A DNA stretch of 64,000 nt from Labilithrix luteola (GTDB lineage Bacteria > Myxococcota_A > Polyangia > Polyangiales > Polyangiaceae), in assembly GCF_001263205.1 (NCBI RefSeq), contig NZ_CP012333.1, positions 2,418,001 through 2,482,000 on the forward strand, given 5' to 3'. The notes under the pieces were generated by a model, which did not search any database, was not told the origin of the DNA, and worked only from the letters and a program-made list of their open reading frames with translations. A program made the translations under genes and the position numbers. Of this stretch, positions 59,514 to 64,000 are shown piece by piece (position 1 is the first letter of the stretch; each line of letters starts with the position of its first letter).

Positions 59514-60218
59514 GTCAGGCAGAACCTCGGCAACCTGCGCTCGCGCGTGGTGGGCCTCTGCGTGAAGCTCGCGGACGGCAAAGTGCCCGCGCGCGGCGCC
59601 ACCACGGAGCTCGAAGACGCGCTCTTCACGGACGTGAAGAACATCCTCGGAATGGTCCGGCAGGCGTGGCTCGATCTCGAGCCCCACCGCGCGATGGAAG
59701 CGACGTTCGCGCTCGCGAGCGCGGGCAATCTTTACGTGGACCGCGCGGCTCCCTGGGCCACGGTGAAGCAGGATCCGGCGCGCGCGCACACGCAGCTCAA
59801 CGTGCTGCTCGAGCTGCTCTCGGCACTCAGCATCGCCATCTGGCCCGCCATGCCGAACAAGAGCGACGAGATGCGCGCGAAGCTGGGATTACCGAGCCTG
59901 CGCGTGCGCCTCGTGAAGACGGCGGAAAAGGTACCGAAGAAGGACAAGCTCCTGCGCCTCACGGTGGACCTTGGAGAGGAGTCGCCGCGCACGATCGTGG
60001 CGGGCCTCGCGCTCACGTTCAAGGAGCCCGAAGTGCTCGTCGGGCGCCGCGTCGTTGTCGTTGCGAACCTCGCCCCGCGCGACTTCGGCTCCGCGGACTT
60101 TGGAAAGGGCAAGGAGAAGCTCGTCTCCCACGGCATGCTGCTCGCGAGTGGCCCGTCGGAGGATCTGCGCCTCGCCAGCATCGCGGACCACGCGCCCGCC
60201 GGCGCTCGACTGAAGTGA
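59502..60218 (+). pseudogene. metG: 5'-truncated methionyl-tRNA synthetase fragment
   Basis: About 230 residues match only the C-terminal third of MetRS: NLGNLRSRVVGLCVKLADGK (end of the catalytic core), the anticodon-binding helices (ALASAGNLYVDRAAPWATVK, LSIAIWPAMPNKSDEM) and the EMAP/Trbp111-like tRNA-binding domain (KLLRLTVDLGEESPRTIVAG, RRVVVVANLAPRDF). An in-frame TAG at 59499 and the lack of the catalytic domain show that the 5' part is missing. It directly abuts the integrase remnant. It could in principle make a free tRNA-binding domain. Confidence 0.8.
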
Positions 60219-60274
60219 CGTCGGGGGCGCGCCTCCGCACCCGCCCGCGATGCACGCCGACATCCTTGCCGCCG

Positions 60275-60302
60275 TAGGGGCGGGCCTCCGCGCCCGCCCC
60301 TA
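60275..60302 (+). terminator. Perfect 11-bp hairpin after the metG fragment
   Basis: TAGGGGCGGGC pairs exactly with GCCCGCCCCTA around a 6-base loop. It lies 57 bases after the frame's stop. No T-run follows. Confidence 0.5.
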
Positions 60303-60417
60303 GGCGTTTCCACCGCTGCGATGCCAGTGCTTGGCGCCTTGCGTGCAGGGTTTGTCACCTTGCGATGCGCGTTTGCCAATGAATGGTGGCGCGCGCACGC
60401 GAGCAAGGAGAACCGGA

Positions 60418-60801
60418 ATGCATTCGAATCGACTTGCGAAGCTCAGCGCGGGTGTGGCGATTGGGGCCGCCCTGATCGCCTGTGGCTGTACGACGTCAGC
60501 GCCGCCGCCCGAGGCCACCGGCGACAACGCGACGCCACTCATCACACCGCCCGGACCGACCTTCTTCTCGTGCGTCTGCGAGAACGGAGACCGCTTCCAG
60601 TTCTGCAGCGTGGTCCTGTGTGGGTTCGAAGCGGAGCAGGGTCTGTGTGGCCTCGCTTGCGACGCGGTTGGCTCCCTTAATCAATCGACCTCCTGCGAGG
60701 ACAACCAAGCGCAGTGCGCGCCTGACGCAGGCACGCCCACCGATGCGGGCGTAACGACCGACGCCGGCAATCCCAACGAGGGCGGCGGCAAGAGCTGGTG
60801 A
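60418..60801 (+). CDS. Small Cys-rich lipoprotein
   Basis: This 127-residue protein has a signal peptide with a lipobox-like ALIACGC site and nine or more cysteines in the mature part (FFSCVCENGDRFQFCSVVLC, GLCGLACDAVG, SCEDNQAQC), followed by an Asp/Ala/Thr-rich disordered tail. AAGGAG lies 9 bases before ATG 60418. A truncated duplicate of its start follows at 60949. Function unknown; surface location inferred. Confidence 0.7.
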   Translation: MHSNRLAKLSAGVAIGAALIACGCTTSAPPPEATGDNATPLITPPGPTFFSCVCENGDRFQFCSVVLCGFEAEQGLCGLACDAVGSLNQSTSCEDNQAQCAPDAGTPTDAGVTTDAGNPNEGGGKSW

Positions 60802-60948
60802 CTTGACGACGGAGAGGGCGTCCGTCGTGGCGCCCTCTCCGCTCACGTCCGCCATTCACGTTGTTTGACGAATGACGGGTTCCGTTTCCGAATGCACACT
60901 GCCATGCCAACACCTTCTGGCCATGCGCGCTCTCAAGGAGAACCAGGG

Positions 60949-61065
60949 ATGCATTCGAATCGATTCACGAAGCGCAGCGCTGGTGTGGCGATTGGGGCCA
61001 CGGCTCTCATTGCCTATGGCTGTACGAGCGGTCTCATCTCGGAGGATGGGCTTAGACTGGCGTAG
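60949..61065 (+). pseudogene. Truncated duplicate of the 60418 lipoprotein
   Basis: The first 25 residues (MHSNRFTKRSAGVAIGATAL) repeat the upstream lipoprotein start, including its CAAGGAGAACC leader, but the frame ends after 38 residues. The sequence after the signal differs, so this is the 5' end of a duplicated gene fused to other DNA. Confidence 0.65.
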
Positions 61066-61070
61066 AGCGG

Positions 61071-61218
61071 TCGATCGGGCAGCTCACGGCCGATGCGTGG
61101 AACACCATCTCCATCACCGTGCCGTCGAACGCGGCAGCGCTCGACTCGATCGGTATCGAGTTCGCCGTCCTCCAGTGCGTGGACCGGCACGGCCTATCTC
61201 GACGCGGTCACTTGGTAG
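61071..61218 (+). pseudogene. Remnant of a carbohydrate-binding domain (glycanase C-terminus)
   Basis: Two frames joined by a +1 shift near 61172 read SIGQLTADAWNTISITVPSN, then IGIEFAV, and SAWTGTAYLDAVTW before a TAG at 61216-61218. This is the typical end of a beta-sandwich carbohydrate-binding module (W...GTxYxDxVxW) of secreted glycoside hydrolases. No catalytic domain precedes it. It follows the truncated lipoprotein directly. Confidence 0.6.
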
Positions 61219-62848
61219 CAGGCGCCGGCGGCGCGGCCCGGCATATGCTGCGCCCCTCCCCGCGCAGTGCGCGGCGGGCGAGAAGAACGCTAACAGCGAT
61301 GACGGCGAATGCAGTGCCGAGGTCCGCGGGAGAGCGCGAGCTCCGGCCCGTCGCACAGCCGCCATCGTCGCTGTTCTCGACCTTGGGATCCAGGGCCCCC
61401 GGCCCGGCGGGTGTCCCCTCGCGCGAGGGCGGATCCTGCGGGGTGGGCACGGAGGGCGGGCCCGCACCGGTCTCCGGTTGGAAGACATTGTCCTCCTCGC
61501 CCGTCACGACGATGATCTGGTCGCGGTCGACGCCGGCAAAGATCTCCTGGTAGCTCTTGGAACGCGAGGGCTCGAGCCCGCCCGTAACGAGCTCCTGCAC
61601 GAGGCGCATCCCCGTCTGGTCGCCCTCACGGAACCACGAACCAAGCGCGTTGCTTACCGTGTCCATGTACTTCGTGCCCGACGGATCGTCGGGATTGAGC
61701 AGCGCGCGCCGATCAGCGAGCGTGCGGTCGATGTACGCGAGGGTATCGCAGCCATTGACTACCCAGAGCAGGTATTGGCTAGAGACAAACGTTCCGCGAT
61801 TCATGAGCGCGCGGACGTTGCCGCCTTGCCCGGAGTGGCCGCTGTAGAACACGAGATCAGCACGGGGCGTCACCCGCTCGTACCAGGCATCGAATGCGGG
61901 GCCTTCACTGTCTAGCCACGTGCCCACACGCGTAGTGTTCACACGAACGCGAAGCCCGCTCGGGAGCTCGGCTTCCAGCACGGCGAGCGGCGCACCATCC
62001 TCCCGCGTGCCGCGAATAAAGGCTCGCTTCGAAGCATCGGGTTGGAGGCTTGTCAGGAACGCGGTCGTCGCGTCGAGGAATTGCTCGTAGGCATGCTGGC
62101 CGGCGTCCTGGGGCGTTGGGTTCGCCTCGAAGCCGAAGACCGCCACGACCTCGAGCGCTCGGTCGCGCCACACGAGGTCGTACTCCGGATATTTTCCCAC
62201 CGTATTTTCCGCCGAGACGCGCGTCGTCGCCGTGGTTTTTGTCACGTCCTCGGGGGCAAGGACGCAGCCTTCTTGGCTCGGGCGATAGAACAAAAACATC
62301 ACACCAACTTCACCTTGCGTAGCTGCGCTCAAGTCCCCTCCGTCGGAGGACACGCACTTCGCACCGTACCGACGTGTGAATTGCTGCTGTGCCGAGGCGT
62401 CGACGCGGACGGGGAACGTCATCGGGTAGCTCGACGGTGGCGTCGCGCCATTTCCCCACGCCACGGGCAAACTCGCGCGGTACGCAACGCGATACCCCCC
62501 TTGCGCGGCAGGGCTTATCCTAATATCCGATATATCCAATCGTTCGTAACGACCGACCGACAGATCGCCATTCAGAATACCCACGCTGTAGAGAACCTGC
62601 GTTTGGATGAGCTGGCGAACGACACCCGGATCGTCTGTATCGCTCAGAAGCTCGCCGCTCCACGCGAAGTCCACGAGTGTGGCGACTGCGCTCGCAAAGT
62701 CGGGAGAGGCCGTTCCCACCGTTCCCGGCGCTTCCGTGCTCGAGACCCCGTCCACGTTCCCGCAGGCCACCAGCGTCCCCGCGCACATGGCCGTGGCGAG
62801 GAGTCTCGCAATGCGGGCTAGGCGATGCGAAAACTCAGCAGTGGACAT
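61208..62848 (-). CDS. Caspase-like (clan CD) surface peptidase with MYXO-CTERM-like tail
   Basis: This 546-residue protein has a lipobox (TLVAC, Cys29). In its second half lies a caspase/gingipain-like core: His in LVFYSGHSGQGG and Cys in LLWVVNGCDTLAY, the catalytic pair of clan CD peptidases. The C-terminus (DDGGCATGRSS, then a hydrophobic helix and LLARRALRGEGR) fits the MYXO-CTERM sorting signal. The N-terminal half (residues 40-300) has no recognised domain. ATG 62848 or 62854 is the start. Substrate unknown; self-processing is possible. Confidence 0.75.
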   Translation of the reverse strand: MSTAEFSHRLARIARLLATAMCAGTLVACGNVDGVSSTEAPGTVGTASPDFASAVATLVDFAWSGELLSDTDDPGVVRQLIQTQVLYSVGILNGDLSVGRYERLDISDIRISPAAQGGYRVAYRASLPVAWGNGATPPSSYPMTFPVRVDASAQQQFTRRYGAKCVSSDGGDLSAATQGEVGVMFLFYRPSQEGCVLAPEDVTKTTATTRVSAENTVGKYPEYDLVWRDRALEVVAVFGFEANPTPQDAGQHAYEQFLDATTAFLTSLQPDASKRAFIRGTREDGAPLAVLEAELPSGLRVRVNTTRVGTWLDSEGPAFDAWYERVTPRADLVFYSGHSGQGGNVRALMNRGTFVSSQYLLWVVNGCDTLAYIDRTLADRRALLNPDDPSGTKYMDTVSNALGSWFREGDQTGMRLVQELVTGGLEPSRSKSYQEIFAGVDRDQIIVVTGEEDNVFQPETGAGPPSVPTPQDPPSREGTPAGPGALDPKVENSDDGGCATGRSSRSPADLGTAFAVIAVSVLLARRALRGEGRSICRAAPPAPATK

Positions 62849-63019
62849 CGGCATGACCCGACCAGATATTTCACGCCACGTGCCGTTGACTCGCGGAGGG
62901 AGAAACGCGCACCCGGGCGGATGGCCGCGCGTTCGCGACACTGCGATCACTCGAGGGCCGGTAATTGGCGCAGCACCGGAAACGGGCCGCGAAGCCCCGT
63001 GGCGAGAAAAAGGCCTAAC

Positions 63020-63122
63020 CGGTCAGACTTCTCCTTCGAGACGCGCCCGACTCGATGCCACGACACCGTCCGTTTCGGCGGCGTCGTAGCGCGGGTCGAG
63101 AGCTGCCGAATTCAAGGTCGGC
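63020..63122. repeat. R2 palindromic repeat, copy C
   Basis: The unit matches copy B over about 100 bases, including CGGTCAGACTTCTCCTTCGA, the palindrome GACTCGATGCCACGACACCG / CGGCGTCGTAGCGCGGGTC and CTGCCGAATTCAAG. It lies 16 bases from the stop of the minus-strand Lrp gene. Confidence 0.85.
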
Positions 63123-63137
63123 GTCGGTCGCCGAACC

Positions 63138-63677
63138 TCAGGAGTCGGAGCCCGGCGAGCGCCCATTGCGCGACGCGCGGCGCTTTGGTTTTTCTTCGTC
63201 CGTGTCGGGGGAGGCGAGCGGCAGGGCGCTGACCTGCTTGACCGTGTTGAGGACGAAGCTCGAATTGATGTCGGCGACGGTGCCCGCGTTGAGGACCTTG
63301 TTCATGAAGCGGGCGAAGTCGTCGAGGTCGGCCACGTAGACGTGGAGCAGGTAGTCGAGGTCGCCGGTCAGGGCGAAGCAGGCCACGACTTCGCTCCAGC
63401 GCATCACGTGCTGACTGAACTTCTCGACGGTCTTCGCGTCGTGCTTCTCGAGCTGGACGCGGACGAAGGCCTGTAGGCCGAGCCCTACCTTTCGAGGGTC
63501 GAGCCTTGCCTGGTAGCGCTCGATGAAGCCCTCCGCCTCGAGGCGCTGGAGCCTGCGGAGGCAGGGCGCCGGCGACAGGTGGACCCGCTCTGCAAGCTCA
63601 GCATTACTGATCCGCCCCTCGCGCTGGAGGATCTCGAGCATGCGCAGGTCGATGTCATCGAGATGATGCTTGGCCAT
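63138..63677 (-). CDS. Lrp/AsnC-family transcriptional regulator
   Basis: This 179-residue regulator has the N-terminal helix-turn-helix (LQREGRISNAELAERVHLSP, APCLRRLQRLEAEGFI) and the C-terminal RAM/AsnC ligand domain (AFVRVQLEKHDAKTVEKF, FALTGDLDYLLHVYVADL). Such proteins respond to amino acids. It is divergent from phenylalanine hydroxylase, 104 bases away, so it probably regulates phenylalanine breakdown. The tail (KPKRRASRNGRSPG) is a basic extension. Confidence 0.92.
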   Translation of the reverse strand: MAKHHLDDIDLRMLEILQREGRISNAELAERVHLSPAPCLRRLQRLEAEGFIERYQARLDPRKVGLGLQAFVRVQLEKHDAKTVEKFSQHVMRWSEVVACFALTGDLDYLLHVYVADLDDFARFMNKVLNAGTVADINSSFVLNTVKQVSALPLASPDTDEEKPKRRASRNGRSPGSDS

Positions 63678-63781
63678 GTTTCACTCCAAAAACGACCTTT
63701 GGCGCAATCTTCGTGCTTTGTTCGCCATTAGGGCGTCACAACGCAAGAACGTTGCTCCAAGGATGTTTCATACTTTTGACA

Positions 63782-64000
63782 GTGAGCAACAGCAGCACCC
63801 CCCGCCGCGTCGAGCACACCAAGTCGGACCGTGGATTCACGCCGATTTATGCAACCGGAACCGTCGATCAATCCTGGTCGAACTACACCCGGGATGACCA
63901 CGAGGTCTGGGCCACGCTGTTCAAGCGCCAGCGGGAGCTGCTCCCTGGCCGGGCTTGCAACGAGCTGCTGGTGAACCAGGAGCGCTTCGGGATGAGCGAG
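63782..64000 (+). CDS. phhA: Phenylalanine 4-hydroxylase, N-terminal part (cut by window end)
   Basis: The frame opens with GTG at 63782 and runs to the window end (73 codons). It reads WSNYTRDDHEVWATLFKRQR and ELLPGRACNELLVNQERF, the start of the catalytic domain of iron-dependent, pterin-using phenylalanine hydroxylase. The enzyme makes tyrosine from phenylalanine for catabolism. The metal-binding His and Glu lie beyond the window. The divergent Lrp gene likely controls it. Confidence 0.85.
   Translation, partial: MSNSSTPRRVEHTKSDRGFTPIYATGTVDQSWSNYTRDDHEVWATLFKRQRELLPGRACNELLVNQERFGMSE

Noticed and set aside
58781..60277. 498-codon frame across the PhnB-like gene, an R2 repeat and the metG fragment
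   Set aside because: It is out of frame with all three recognised features; part of it is simply the translated R2 repeat (AEFKF-type peptide).

Overview
The window looks like chromosome of a high-GC Myxococcota (myxobacterial, Polyangia/Sorangiineae-like) bacterium. The reasons are internal: strong G/C third-position bias, many lipoproteins with long Asp/Ala/Pro-rich linkers, Cys-rich surface proteins, a MYXO-CTERM-like sorting tail, and a protein pair (sce7725/sce7726) first named in Sorangium. No species can be assigned from sequence alone.

Layout. Positions 1-8.7 kb are an accessory island directly beyond the 3' end of a tRNA-Pro gene (9198-9271, minus strand). It holds an IS66-type insertion sequence (303-2565), a visibly AT-richer SIR2-NACHT immune-type gene broken by two -1 frameshifts (2966-6557), and the sce7725/sce7726 pair (6893-8660). 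Positions 9.4-18 kb are mostly chromosomal: a conserved hypothetical gene, three tandem paralogous lipoproteins, tRNA-Ala, a fliO-fliP pair and aspartokinase. From 17.5 to 22.6 kb an envelope redox operon encodes a beta-barrel protein and two giant proteins with three DsbA-like domains each, one ending in an FKBP isomerase. Positions 22.7-34.5 kb hold small secreted proteins, a metallophosphoesterase, PAP2, TyrA and the two-enzyme threonine-to-glycine route (kbl, tdh).

The metabolic highlight is 34.85-41.6 kb: a tightly coupled nine-gene operon (acyltransferase, FabD, FabI/FabL-like reductase, FabH, FabA, FabZ, FabF, ACP, phosphopantetheinyl transferase) that looks like a nearly self-contained second fatty-acid synthase. 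A second lipid-type cluster (46.7-52.1 kb) has an acyl-CoA dehydrogenase, an ACP and an SDR divergent from a fatty-acyl-AMP ligase and a CRP-type regulator. Between and after them lie a serpin lipoprotein, several LysR/AraC regulators with divergent targets, a Tat-type pirin and a DJ-1/GlxA pair sharing a large palindrome.

Positions 55.8-63.1 kb are a mosaic accessory region: a TIR-domain protein, a REP-associated-type transposase (RAYT), fragments of an integrase, MetRS and a carbohydrate-binding domain, a truncated lipoprotein duplicate, and a caspase-like surface protease. Palindromic repeats (family R2) recur here and at 32.4 kb. A separate family (R1, 20-bp terminal inverted repeats) lies between two pairs of convergent genes at 17.2 and 25.1 kb. 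The window ends with an Lrp/AsnC regulator divergent from the start of phenylalanine hydroxylase.
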